Shown: positions 52,147 through 64,000 of the stretch, piece by piece
Position numbering within the stretch: the first letter of the stretch is position 1
How the letters are laid out: each line of letters opens with the position of its first letter
Origin: Cyanophora paradoxa
Lineage: Eukaryota; Glaucocystophyceae; Cyanophorales; Cyanophoraceae
Assembly: GCA_004431415.1 (NCBI GenBank)
Contig: QPMI01000047.1
Span: 124,001-188,000, forward strand
Length of the DNA stretch: 64,000 nt
Reading direction: 5' to 3'
The notes under the pieces: model-generated
Told to the model about the DNA's origin: nothing
Seen by the model: the letters and a program-made list of their open reading frames with translations, nothing else
Databases searched by the model: none
Position numbers and translations under genes: made by a program

Positions 52147-54211
52147 CTACCGCCAGCCGGAGTAGTTCCCGCTGGAGCCCTGGTTGGGCGGGGGCGCAGG
52201 CTTGTTCGGGCAGTCCTGCGGCCCCCACGGCGCGTCAGCAACTATGGCGGAGAGCAGGCAGGCGGGCGGAGCTGGGGCCAGGCACCCGCGCCATGTGGCC
52301 CGGCTGGTGGCACTGCGCGCAGCGGCGAGGGGCGAGGGGCGGGGGGCGGGGGGCGGGGTCAGAGCGAGCGCGGCGAGCTGCTTGAGCACGAGGGCGGGGG
52401 GCAGGGCGAACGTAGTTGCAAGACATGGAGGGCTTCATTGGGCAGTCTGCGGGGGATTCAGAGGGGTACGAGTGGAGGGAGGGGGGCTAGGGCGGCGAGG
52501 GGGTAGTGCCCGCCTCGGGCGAAGTGGCCGGTCCCGTGGCAGACGTCTGCGGGGGGGTAAGGGGGCGGGAGAGGGGGCGCCGGGGTACAGGCCCGCACAG
52601 CACTCGGTGGAGGACGTGGAGACGCGAGAAGACGACTTGGGGCAGTCCTGCCCGCCGCGCCGTCGGCGGAGCCCGTACCCCCCGCAGCAAGATTTTGGGG
52701 GAGGGGGGTACCTTCGCGATGTGGCCCACGCCGTTGCAGGTGCGGCACACGATGCCCTGCGGGCAGTCCCGCGCCGTGTGCCCCTGGAATCGAATCCCGG
52801 CGTGAGATTCCGGGCTTCGGGGGATTCGACCCGGCGGCGGCGCACGTGTCCGTGGCAGTTGAAGCAGGTCGTACCCCCTGGCTCCATGCAGTTCTTGGCC
52901 ATGTGCCCCGGCTTGCCGCACCTGCGGGGGGAGAATCCTCAGGGGGGTACGGCGTCGCGAAAGAGGTATGGGGGCGCACCGGAAGCACATGTCGGGGCCC
53001 GAGGGACCCGCACGACCCCCGGGGCTCGAGCTGGGGTACGCCGAACCCCCGCGGTCGTCTCGGCCGTACCCGCCCCGGTCGTCGCGGCGATCGTACCCGC
53101 CCCGGTCGTCGCGGCGATCGTACCCTCCCCGGTCGTCCCGGCGGTCGTACCCCCGGTCCCAGTCGTCCCTCCGGTCGTCGCGGCGGTCGTACCCCGGGTC
53201 GGGCGCGGCGGGAAGGGGCGCGGCCCCGCCGGCGGCCTGGGCGTTGGCGATGAGCTGGGCCAGACCGGCGGCCAGGGCGACGCCGGCAAGGGGGTTCCCA
53301 GGCGCGCCGGCCGCCCCGCCTGCGCCAAGGAGGGCTGCCAGGGCGGAGGAAGCGCCCCCGCCCGGATTCGAGCCCAGGGGCGGCACCGGAGCCGGCGGCG
53401 GCAGGCCGGCGCCAGGGCCCAAGCCTCCGAACGCCCCCAGCGCGCCGCCGCCCATCCCGAGGCCGCCGAGAGGCAGGCCGCCCATGCCGAGGCCCATGCC
53501 GAGGCCCATGCTCATTCCGTCGGCGCCGGCGCCGACGCCGGCGCCCCCGGTCGCCAGGCTCGTCGCTAGGTCTGCGGCGGCGGTCAGCGAAGCGGCGGAG
53601 ACTGGAGCCGAAGACGCGGCTGGAGAAGCGCACTCGGCATGAGCTGAATGAGGGCGCTGGCGTCCTGAACGGACATGGACGGCAGGAGCATTCCCCTGCG
53701 CGCGCGCGCGGTGTCGGCGAAGGCGGCGGGCGAAGAAGACCGCGCGCCGCTCACATGGCCGAAGCGACGGCGTGTGTGCCCGTCGGGGCGGGCCCGCCGC
53801 CCCCGCCGCCCCGCCGGTCATCGCCGCCCCATCCCCGCTCCGCCTCGCGCGGTCCCGTACATTCCCTGTGGGGAGATTCGATGCGCGACACGGAAACGAG
53901 ACGTGGACTGCTCGCCTAGCGAAGTGGCCGCGGCCTCCGCACTTGTAGCAGAGCGACGGGTTGACAGGACAGTCCCTGCGCCGGGACATCGGTGCCGACT
54001 TGGGAGGCCAGCTTGAAGCGGGCGGCGCGCCTCTGGAAGTGGCCTTTGCCGTTGCAGCTCCGGCACGTTTCCGCCCGCGGATTGCTCAAGCTGCCCGCGG
54101 GGCTGGGGCAGTCTCTGCGGGCGGCTCAGGGCGGAACGGGATGGACGGGATCGGAGGCGAACCTTTCCGAGTGTCCTTGGCCTGATCGAAGCGAGAAAGC
54201 AAAGTTAGCAT
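52147..54211 (-). CDS. CCHC zinc-knuckle RNA-binding protein with Gly-rich and DRRDDRGGY repeats
   Basis: A multi-exon leftward gene ending with TAG at 52147-52149 after SSGNYSGWR. CCHC knuckles in order: CRSCNGKGHFQR (54.07 kb), CYKCGGRGHFAR (53.95 kb), CGKPGHMAKNC and CFNCHGHV (52.9 kb), CRTCNGVGHIAK (52.75 kb), a partial CHGTGHFAR (52.53 kb) and CAQCHQPGHMAR (52.31 kb), usually followed by an exon starting DCP. Between the second and third knuckles lies a Gly/Ala/Met-rich low-complexity region (SMGLGMGLGMGGLPLGG) and YDRRDDRGG repeats typical of RNA-binding disordered regions. The whole recalls CNBP/GIS2-type nucleic-acid-binding proteins. The 5' exon is not defined; ATG at 54211 is only a candidate. 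Confidence 0.72.
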
Positions 54212-54874
54212 GCGCGTAAGCAGCGCCGGACCATTCCCGGCCCTCGCTCCTGATGACACCCGGAACGATCCGGAGACTCGCTAAGCTAGGTGTCTCGAAC
54301 ACGAACCACCGCAACGATCGCAATCCCCGGAACGCTGCTTCTTGGAGGCCCCGCCCTCTGCCCGATGGTTATCACCTCTCGCCTCCGCTCACACACGGCA
54401 GGGTCACTCGCCCGGCGATCTACTGCGACTCCGACGGCGTCTCGCATCGTGCTCCTCTCGTCCCCGCCCGTCGCGGCTAACCAAGGCTCCGTCAACTCTG
54501 GCCGGCCCGCCCGAACGCTCTCGGGTCTCGCAAACGCGCACCTGTAACCGTAGTGCGCGCGCGCAGGCGACACCGGCGATGGGGGCCGGTCTGCCATGGT
54601 GGATGACGACTTGCCTGTACCCGGACTTGCTGAGTCGACGGAGTCGTGCCGAGCTATAGCTACGCCGCCCCAGCTCCGCTGCCTCGAAGACGCCCCAGGC
54701 CGTTCATGACAGCGGAGGAGGAGGAGGGCCCGCCTGAGACGATTGAGCGAGAGCCGCAGCGAGAACCGCTGCTAAGCGAGCCACAGGCCGAGCGCGAACC
54801 GCTCGAGCACGGAACGCTGCCGTCAGGCGGCCCGATGTCGGTGCGTCGAGCGCTAGGCCCGGAGAGCGCCCGCG
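54212..54874. other. Divergent intergenic region between zinc-knuckle and phosphotransferase genes
   Basis: Probably holds both promoters. A plus-strand frame from 54646 overlaps it but is not in the frame of the conserved phosphotransferase N-terminus, so it is not called. Confidence 0.4.
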
Positions 54875-57016
54875 ATGTCCGCGGGCGGCGACCCTCGGAC
54901 TCTTCGGTCGTTGTCCCGCGCTGCGCGCCGATGCCTGCGGCCGCAGTTCCTATGGTCCGCTACGAAGGCCGGCTACATACCGCCCGAGGGGCTGCGCAAT
55001 CTCCACAACTACAAGTACAAGGGCGTCGGTGCGCGCCCGTCGCCTCGGGCTGGGCGCCGGCTCTCGTGATGCGCTCGCGCCCAGACCTCTCCCTCCTGAC
55101 GAAATACGTGCTCAACCCCTTCTGGGAGTGGACGCTACGCTTCGTGCCCATGTGGATCGCGTGCGCTCGGGACTCCTGCCGCCGCCGCCAGCGCCGCCGC
55201 CGAGCCCGGGCCGCCCCTCCGCGCAGGCCGAACATGATCACGCTCCTTGGCCTCTGCTGCACCCTCGTCACCTACCTCATAATGCTGTACTACTGCCCCG
55301 ACCTGCAGGGCCGCGCGCCGGCGTGGGTGCGCCGCCCCGCGCCCGCCAGCCCGCCCGCCGCCTGAGCCGCCTGAGCGCGCCCGCGCAGGCCTACGTCCTG
55401 TGTAGCATCGGCCTATTCGCGTACCAGACTATGGACAACCTGGACGGAAAACAGGTACCCAGCGCCCTTGCTCCTCCCCCCCCCCCCCGCCGCTCTCTGA
55501 CCTCCCGCCCGCCCCGCCGCAGGCCCGCCGGACGCGCACTTCTTCCCCCCTGGGACAGCTCTTCGACCACGGATGCGACGCGCTCTCCTGCATGGCGCGC
55601 GCTCTCGTTTGCCGTACCCCGCCCTGCCCGCCCTCCCCTGACGCCCCAGCCCAGATCACGACGCTCACGCTGGCGAGCGCGATTCAGTTGGGGCCCACGT
55701 GGGCCACCGTTATTCTCGGATTCCATCTCTTCGTGACGTTCTACCTAGCCTCCTGGGAGGAGTGCGCCGTACCCCCTCCCGCCTCCGACCGCGTACCCCC
55801 CCTAACCCGCGACTGGGCGACAGGTACCACACAGGTGTCCTGTTCCTCGGCATCGTCAGCGGCCCCATCGAGGGCATCATATGCATATGCATCGTCTACA
55901 TGATGACCGCGTTCGTCGGTCTGTACCCCCCCCCCCCGCGCGGCGGTGGATTTTCCGCACCCCGGCCTCGCCCCGATTCATTTGCATACCTCGCCGCGCA
56001 GGCCCCGCCTTCTGGACGAACACGTTCGCGGACTGGGGGTACTACGGCGTCTTCGCGGGTATGCAGATGAACGAGGCGAGCGCTCCCCCTTCCCCTCCCT
56101 CCTGGGTACAGCGATTCGGCCGCCTGATCCCCCGCCGCAGGTCTTCGCCGTCGGTTTCTGCACGACGGCTGCCCTCACGGGCGTCTGGAAGTGCGCACCC
56201 CGCGGCCGGCGTACCCCACCCCCCGTCCCGTCTGATCCGCGTACCCCCGCCGCCCTGCAGCATACGAACTGTGATTCTCGAGGTCCGAAGGTCAGGCGGC
56301 CGGCTCGGCCCCTCCTTCCGCCTTGTGGGCAACCTACCCCCCTCCCTCCCCTGTACTCTGTACCCCCGCCTCACGTCCCGGGACCGCAGCTGCTCCCGAC
56401 GGTGCTCCTCACCGTGCTCACGTGCTGGTGGCTCTACGTGAGCCCGAGCGCCATCCTGCGGCACCGCGCCCGCTCCGCCATCTGCCTCGTCGGATTCATC
56501 GCCTCCAACCAAGTCGTGCGCGCCCCGTACCCCCGCCCCGCCCCGCCCCGCCCCGCCCCGCTCTATCTCCCGACCGATTCGCTGACTCGGCGGTACGCTA
56601 GGCCCGCATCATCATCGCCCGCCTGTGCAACTGCCCATTCCAGCCGGGGTACCTCCTCCTCGCCCCCATGGGGCTCGCCGTCGTGAACGCCTACACGGGC
56701 GTCTTCAAGCACGGGTACGCCGTTTTCTCTCTTTACCCCCCCCCCCAAATCCGACGGAACCGCGTTCGCGTACCCCCAGGCCGGCCTTCATCGACGAGGA
56801 CTGGCTGCTGAACCTGTACCTGGGTGGCGCCTTCCTTGCCTGGCTCCACCTCTCCATCTCCATCATCAACGTACCCCCCTCCCGCTCTTCCTCCCCCCCC
56901 ACTTTTTCGTTTGACTCACTCCTCTGCAGGACTTCACGACCTTCCTCCACATCCGATGCCTCTGGATCCCGTACCCCCCGCCCTCTGAGACCCAGATGCC
57001 CAACACGCGGCAGTAG
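54875..57016 (+). CDS. CDP-alcohol phosphotransferase, choline/ethanolamine type
   Basis: This integral membrane enzyme joins CDP-choline or CDP-ethanolamine to diacylglycerol, the last step of the Kennedy pathway, usually in the ER. The start MSAGGDPRTLRSL leads to IPPEGLRNLHNYKYKGV and then PNMITLLGLCCTLVTYLIML. The catalytic signature D-G-x2-A-R-x8-G-x3-D-x3-D is complete: it begins LDGKQ before an intron (donor GTACCC at 55456) and continues ARRTRT, then GQLFDHGCD. Later exons encode hydrophobic helices (LGPTWATVILGFHLFVTFYL, GIICICIVYMMTAFVG, LLPTVLLTVLTCWWLYV, LNLYLGGAFLAWLHLSISII), giving roughly the usual ten membrane spans. The gene ends with TAG at 57014-57016. Which head group it prefers cannot be told. 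Some donors are not standard as assembled. Confidence 0.9.
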
Positions 57017-59125
57017 CTACAGCGAGCCGCGCCTTCGCTCTCGACGTCGACGTCGCCGCGTCCTTTTCTTTGAATGTCTCGTCTCCCGTGCCCCGCTCTG
57101 TGCCAGTGTGGTTTCCGCACGCGCATCATACATAGTATTGCTTCCCTAGCCTCCTCGCCCTCTTCTGTTCCCCGTCTTCGCTAAAGTATTCGAATTTCGA
57201 ATTCAGCAATGGATTGCCGACTTTCTTTTCGACACTGCAGCTGGCCGCCGGGCGTTTGTGCCTGCCAGGCTGCGGCGGCGGCAGCCTTAAAAAGCTTCCG
57301 GCGCCATGCCCCTGCACTGGGCCTGCAGTGGCAGCAGTGCATGCCGCATCGGCGGATCGGCCGGCGCCCGCATGCGCAGTGCGCATGCACGCCGTGACGA
57401 GGTCGACGGCATTAATTATAATCATAGTACTACACAGTAATATTGCGGCTGGAGGCCGCGGCCCGCGGGACCCGATCCGAGCCGATCGCGCGATCATGCA
57501 CTGCGCATGCGGGGCCAGCCGCCAGTGCGGGCAGTCTCAGAGTCTGCGGCAGCGGCCGCGGCGGCGCCCGGCGGCCGGCGGGTCATGGCCATGGCCAATC
57601 ATGTCCGACGGTCCGACGCCGGACCGACGGTCATGCCGCGTGCATATGATGATCAATCGATATCCGATTCGATCGTGGCATGCGCAAGTTACACTGGCAA
57701 GCGCAAGTCGTATACCTGGCCCGGAAATTTCGAATTCAGATATAAATTGTCGCACTTGAGTGCACGATAATTAAATATCTACTAAGCTTTAAGTTACTAC
57801 TACTTACTACTAAGTTACTAGCTAGTTTAAATTTACTCAGTATCGTATTCGAATTCATTAGCATCTTTTCATATTATTTATTGATTATGCGCGTATCGAT
57901 ATCTCAGAGTCGACGTCTTACATTTGACACCCGTCATGACGCGGACGCGGACCCGGACGCGGATCTTCCGAGTTCGAATTCGAGCTTCGAAGTTCGAAGT
58001 CGACGTCCGACCGTCCAAAAACCGATCGCGAATCGATTCGCGATTTCCGATGATCGTCATCATATCGATATCCATGCATATATGATCCGATCGACTCCCA
58101 TTACGAGTCACATAATAGACCTATACTAGTATGCATCATTTTCAGGCATATCCGATGATTCGCGGGCGACGTCGACCATTACTGGCATGAATCGGACTCA
58201 TGATCGATATCATCGACGATATGTAATTATAATCTGCGCGAGAAGATCGATATCTAGAACTTGCAATTGACGCAACGCACTTGGCACTGTTGCACTGCGG
58301 CAATTGGCACAATTTGCTTAATTTGGCAGTCGCCTTGGCCCAGACTCCCAGACTAATAACTTTTATATAATTCGTAATAAGAATCCCAGTGGCAACTTGA
58401 TGACAAGAATTCGAAGCCTTTAATTTGCAATTGATCATGACTCAGTAAAGAACGTGCGAAGTTACACTGCGAACTTGAAAGTCTTGAATTCGAAACGGTT
58501 CACGGTTCAACGGTTAACAGCCCGGCGCCGGGCCGCCGGCGCCGGCTGGCGGCGGCGCGGCGCCCGGCTCGGCGCCTCGCGATCGTCCGACGGTCGCGGG
58601 CCTCGCGGCCTCAGGGCCTCGACGTCCGAGTACTACTACTAGTACGTATCATGATCGTATCGCGATCGTAGGCAGAGTGCACTTGTACCGTAGTACTGCC
58701 GCTGCATGCCTACTATTGCGTATACGTAGCTAACGGCGAGCCAAGCGCGCGGCGAGCCAACTTGGCAAGCGCTGCCGCGTAGCTATAGTGCACGTGCACG
58801 GCTACATACTGTGCATGCGCACGTATACGTACTGCGCAGCTGCATATGCATCCGTTACTAGTTAGCGACTAGTATATAGTGCACGTACGTATACGTGGCA
58901 GCACTGGCAGCGTCGATCAGAGCTCGAGTATACGTATACAGCTCAACTTGTAAGCTTATATTGCATCGATATCGATATCGTCCGGAGTCCGGACCGGCGA
59001 CGCGCCAGCCGCGCCGCGGCCGGCCGGCTTCGTACGCGTGTTGACTACGATCGTGAGCTCGAAGGGCGGACACGCGCGCGTGCGTATATATACGTACGAG
59101 TGCGCACGCGTACGCGCGCGGGCCC
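57017..59125. other. Host intergenic region, AT-richer, palindrome-dense
   Basis: No supported gene. It contains dense ATCGATATCGAT, GAATTCGAATTC and TGCGCATG words, an AT-rich part (57760-57890) and alternating CG/TA tracts (58620-58880) upstream of the surface-protein gene. Confidence 0.4.
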
Positions 59126-62100
59126 ATGCATATGGCCAGGCGGGTTTCCTCAAGCAGGTGTACGGCCCATGGCCATGCTTTGGAGGTGTACATTCTCGCA
59201 GTAATAGTCGTCGTATACGTGTCCAGCTGCAGCGCGGTAGCCGCCGCCGGCCAGGCGCCGGCGACGAGCTTCTTGACGCTGCTGTCCTCTTCAAGCGCTG
59301 AATGTGTCGTTTCGGAATCTGCATCCTGCAGAGTGGAGTGGGAGGTCGCCAACAGCACCTTCGTCTACGATCTGCGAGTCTGCAATATGAATGGAACGAC
59401 ATCAGCAGCCATGGCCAACGTAACGTGCGCCATCCGAAGCGCTTTGAAGGACATCCAATCATGGTACAACACAACCGGCACCAACAGCACCCAGCTTGCG
59501 CTGGCGGCAGCCGATCTTCAGCGTGTTTGCGGTGGCAATCTGACCAGGTGCGCCGGCCCAGGCCTAGGATGTCATTTATATATATCTACGTATATATGCA
59601 CATTCGAATTCCTTCATGCATGTTGACTTGCGCGTGCGCACACACGCGTACGCGCGATTGCAGCTGCTCCGCATTCTTTGTGATCTCCTATCAGAACGGA
59701 TCGGCTCCAGCCTATATATATGCGAGCAGAGCTGTCACGCTGAAAGCAGCCCCGGTGAACATCGCTCCGAGCTCCGATCACCTCTGCACGAACTTGGATG
59801 CGAGTTGCACGGTTCGCTGGAACAGCACGGCCGCTGCTGCGGAGTCTGTAGATGTGTATGTTTGCCGAGCGTCAGCCTACAGCAACGGAGCCTGCGTCAC
59901 TGTACGCCTATATATTCTGTGGATGTTGCAGACGCGCTATCGCTCTAAGAACTTCCGCATGCGCAGCTGGCCACCTCCGTAACAGCTCAAGTCTTCGAGT
60001 ACAGAGTCACGCAAGCCGCAGCTGTCAGTCTTTGCAGGTGCGGCAGGGCCCCGGGGCATATGCATGTTTACGATCAGGTGCAGATGGGACATATATACTA
60101 TGATCCTGATATGCATTCGGCATTCGCATTTCGCGCAGCTCCACGAACAGAGGGATCTACAACTGCTCCGCGTTCTGGATTGTGAGGCCAGCCGGCCAGC
60201 CAGAGGCCGATCGTACGCAGGAGGGCGTCCGCGCTGTCAGGATCGCGTTCCACAAAGTCTTCATCAACCCGGCCCCGGCGTCTCCCTGTATGACCTCGAA
60301 CCGCTCATGCGCTGTCTCTTGGGACGACTTCGCTGCCGCCGCCGGCGGCTTTATCACCGTGAAGCGCTACGATGTTTTCTTGTGCCGATCCGATCAGAAC
60401 ACAGATTTGGCTGCCTCTTGTTTGCTGGTTTGAGACACTTCCTTCCTCGAATTTATTTCGCGGTTGCAATCGCATGAGCAGAAGCAATCTCGCAGGCGGG
60501 GAATACAACAGATCTATCTCTGCAGGTCAATGTGACGAGCTTTAATGTATCCACCGTATGCGGCCGCGGGTGTGTGCTCCTTTTTCGAATCGATCGCGAA
60601 TTATAAATTCGAATTCGGACTGCGATGCAGAAATCCAGTGTGGGAATGCGACGCATTCTGGATTGTTCGCGCGGTAGTGTCAAACACTTCTTCTTTCGAC
60701 GGATCTCATACCGTCAAGCTTTCCGCCGACGAAATTATGCTCGAGTGCATTCATAATAATTTATTTGGATTAAATTGAATGCAGACAAAATCGGCCATAT
60801 TATTCACCACGATTTCCCTGTACCGCAGGTCTTGGTCATCGCCGTTCTGTGCCTTAAATGAACCCTGCGTAATTAGGTGGTGGGGACGTGGCTCTTATCC
60901 CCAGGATATTACTTTTCTTCACCTCTGTCCAACTAGTACTCCCGATTCGAACCGCACGAATTGCGAGAACGTGCGCCGCCCACCCTCTTTATATTTATTT
61001 TATATATTTCTATAGCTAACCGAGGCTCGCGATCACGGAAGCTTGCGGAGGGGAATACCACCGTGGTCGACCCCGCGGCCCGAACGTTTACCGTGACCCT
61101 GAGATGGCCGCACTTCAAAAACTTCTGCGGGTGCGCTCGCCGTATATAAATTTATCATTAAAGCTCCCGGCTCGCGCGTGCGAGACACACCACATAATCA
61201 TGATCACAAACGTTAACCCCTCCGGCGTAGGGAGGGCGTATTTTCGTGCGAGGCTTTCGCCATCGTCAGTGCACGTGGCAGCAGTACAAGTATACCAGCT
61301 GGCGGTGCATGGCTATCTATCTGGCTGTTATCGTACTACCCTATAGTCTCCAATTCATCTTCACGGTCGGTGGATATGGAATGCGTGACAAGCGGCAATG
61401 TTAACTGCACCGTCACCTGGCGCGGTATCGAAATCGCACCTGCGTACAATGTCTATTTAGGCCCTCTATTGGTATATAATCAATCAATTTAGATAACACG
61501 AATTCGTGGAATCGATTTCTCGGTCGCACGCAGATCGTGACTGGAAACTCGAGCATACCTGTCAATGACTTCGCATTGGCGATGTCGCGATCGCAAATCA
61601 TAAACTTGGACACCCCTATTTATAATTTTACGTATGCGATCTCCGTCAACGACGTTTACACAATTTGCGGGTTCGAATTTCATGTCGAGTCATATGCGAA
61701 ATGCATTCCGCCGCATTGTCATTTTAATTTCGCATGCGTTCGCCGTGACGCCGCGCTCAGGTTCGGTGTTGACTCTTGCAATACGACTATGAAGGTGGAA
61801 ACACTCAGATACGCTGCTGCGGGAGATGGGCCCTGGACCGACGGAACATTAGCACAATTGCAAGTCTTTCGTCCACTTAGAGTTACCGCAGACGTCCTTA
61901 GAATCTCCGCAGCCACTTCAGAAAGCTGCCAGCCTTCGTCGTATTACCTCCGACAGCAAGGGTTCGCATGCCGCGTCTTCTGGCACGTAAAAGAACCGGG
62001 ATTCGGATCATACAGCGTTTTTCTGTGTCCTATGACTTCCGTTATTGTAAGCTTGCTTAGCTTCTCAAACATCAATGAAAGCTCATGCGTCGTCGTACGT

Positions 62101-64000
62101 CATCTTTTGCGCCACCCATTGAATGTTTTGATCATGGCTCAATTTTATTCAGATGAATCCTACCAAGAGCGTTGCAACTGGCTCTTCCTCAGGCCTTGAA
62201 TTCTCCATTCAAGCTGTCGCAGTGTCGCGACTGTGCGGGTATGCAGTAGTTTGACGACTGTACGGAATTTCCAATATAAATGCATGACGGCCCGGTCCCC
62301 ACAAATCAGAGCGACGTCGGCGAGCTGCACCGTGGCTCTGGCGTTGAAGGGTCTTCTGCCGCGTGACAGTCTCGTCGCGTCTGCAAGCGCTGCATATGCT
62401 GTGAAAAGAATCTTTATCTCTACCTACGAGACGTCAGTGGGATTTGCGCCCGCAGCACCGATGCGGATGTTGTGCTACGCTGGGAGTGCATCCGCGTGCT
62501 CCGTTCCATGGGTGGTCGACTCTGGATTCACGGGCGTCGCCCTGAAGGAGCTAGGGCATGAATCTCGTACGGGAGTGTTGTTTGCAATCTGTAAGAATAG
62601 TCCCGCGCCGGCGCCGGCGTCGACGTCAGCGTCCGAAGAGCTCGAGGGCGACTACTTGCGTTCTCGGTTGCAATCTGGAGAATGCGAAGTGGTCAGGTTC
62701 ATTTCTCTGTCCGACACGCTGAGACAATTGCCGGCGATACTGGTGCGTTACGAGCATTCTGCCCGTTGCTGAATTAAAGACGAAGATTCGTGCAATGTTG
62801 ATACCGGCAAGCTGACATGCTTTAATCCGTTTCTAGAACGATGCATCGACAACGGTCAGATCAGGGATTGCTCTTCCACGATTATCGGATTTGCGAGAGC
62901 ACTTAAGCTTGAAAGCATGCAGTGAAAGACAGTGCGCGAGCCCGAGCTCAATGCACCAGACCAAGGACTGATGCCAGGCAGAACCAACTGCACTGCCTAC
63001 ATTGGTCTGTTTGCAGCATCTAAGAGAAACTACTCAACAAATCAGGACCCTTCGTTGCTTGCAGACCATATCATATCGAATTCTTTTCGAGAGGTCTCTG
63101 TCTTGAAGCCGACGCTTTCAGTCAACAAACAGTCATCGTCTCAGTCGTGTTCTGTCGTTCAATCGGAACGACGCGCAATTGACACCGACTGCGAGTTACC
63201 AATTTCTTGGATCACGAAACTGGATTACGCGAGGGTTGCGATCTGCAAGTCCCCAAGCTATAATAAAGGAGAATGTGTCGAGGTGCATGTGATTGCAATT
63301 GATCATGCATATGAAGTCCAAGTTTAGCCTACGCTAGCGCTGCAGATGCATTAAATTTGAATTCGAAATTCGCAGCTTGAGCCCAAGCTTGCGAGCTCTT
63401 CGTCTTCCAGATATCCCCTGAAAATCAACCGAAAAGCTTACGACAGCATCTGCGGGTGTGCATAATGCATATATAATTTATAATATTGATGGATATATAA
63501 TTAGTTGATTTAGACTGTTCACGATATCGATTGACTGAAAATGCAGGCCGCGACCGAGCTTGCTATTGGCGATGAAGCTGCGCTCCTGCAATGCATACGT
63601 CTTTGTCATCGGCTTGAGCTTGTCCGGGAACTCGAGCGGGTACTGGAGCTCGAGCGGAAGCCACAACTTCACTTACGATCATGATGAAAGTCAAACCGAC
63701 ACTCTCGATTCTCTACGGATCACTCTCGAATTGAATTTGCTTGACGTGCACGTGTCGGCCAGCGACACAGCAAGGTCCGGCGTGACCCTCGGCCACCACG
63801 CCGTCCCACCTCGACTGGTATCAGCGCTGACAATCCTGCTTCCTGTTATCTTCCCGGCCCTACTCGGCATTGGAGCGACTCACTTTAAGCGGCAGTCTGT
63901 ATTCGGCAGTCTTTATTCGGCAGTCTGCTTGGTTTTGTTTGTGGTGCAGTTCGTCGCCATTGTTCTCGCCATCGCGCTCCCGGCGTGGTTCGGCGATCCC
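59126..64000 (+). CDS. Modular cysteine-rich surface glycoprotein, partial at the right edge
   Basis: The start at 59126 gives a signal-peptide-like N-terminus (LEVYILAVIVVVYVSSCSAV). The ectodomain repeats a module whose opening has C-[SD]-A-F-[FW]-[VI]-[IV]: CSAFFVISYQNGS (59665), CSAFWIVRPAG (60164) and CDAFWIVRAVV (60647), about 490 nt apart. Modules also carry a C..SC.V.W pair (LDASCTVRWN, TSNRSCAVSW) and a Y.V.LC strand, with many N-glycosylation sequons. More divergent modules follow (61.5-63.3 kb). The last visible exon (from about 63552) has CNAYVFVIGLS and then two membrane segments (VSALTILLPVIFPALLGIGA; CLVLFVVQFVAIVLAIALP). Introns are short; exon limits are approximate. The family is unknown; an Ig/FN-like adhesion or receptor role is inferred. 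Confidence 0.55.

Overview
The window is nuclear DNA of a GC-rich microbial eukaryote, probably a unicellular alga or protist, carrying an integrated polinton-like virus (PLV) at its left end. Host genes are recognised by many short GT...AG introns, plus a choline/ethanolamine phosphotransferase and a multi-GAF hybrid histidine kinase. The species cannot be named from the sequence.

Region 1 (1-16163) is viral: lower GC, compact, without recognisable introns. A leftward block holds an archaeo-eukaryotic primase cut by the window edge, three small proteins, a packaging ATPase, an HNH-AP2 endonuclease, the double jelly-roll major capsid protein and a penton-like protein. A rightward block starts at about 7577 and holds a second penton-like protein, two fibres, a stalked membrane protein, a fibre ending in a C1q/TNF-like head, and a small conserved-looking protein. 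Iterated G-rich/C-rich repeats (14.9-15.8 kb) and a perfect 28-bp inverted repeat (16093-16163) end the element. Several leftward genes share a TTTCTC-GC motif close to their starts. At least five viral genes are frameshifted as assembled.

Region 2 (16164-21134) is a host gene whose 5' half is tandemly duplicated. The right virus-host junction (16163/16164) can be placed to the base because two other copies show the uninterrupted sequence. The last copy continues into its own 3' exons, with phase-consistent introns, and ends in a membrane exon.

Region 3 (21.2-64 kb) is host. In order it holds: a leftward multi-pass membrane protein with a signal peptide, PPC-like ectodomain and long Ser-Pro repeat; a rightward many-exon gene of unknown function; a small leftward three-exon gene; an intergenic stretch with two MITE-like elements; the leftward hybrid kinase (GAF, HisKA, HATPase, pseudo-receiver, receiver); a leftward CCHC zinc-knuckle RNA-binding protein; the rightward CDP-alcohol phosphotransferase; and a rightward modular cysteine-rich surface glycoprotein that runs off the right edge.

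Exon limits in the host genes are approximate except where splice phases are given. Long homopolymers, and indels confined to homopolymers between the duplicated copies, suggest that some frameshifts are consensus errors rather than true mutations.
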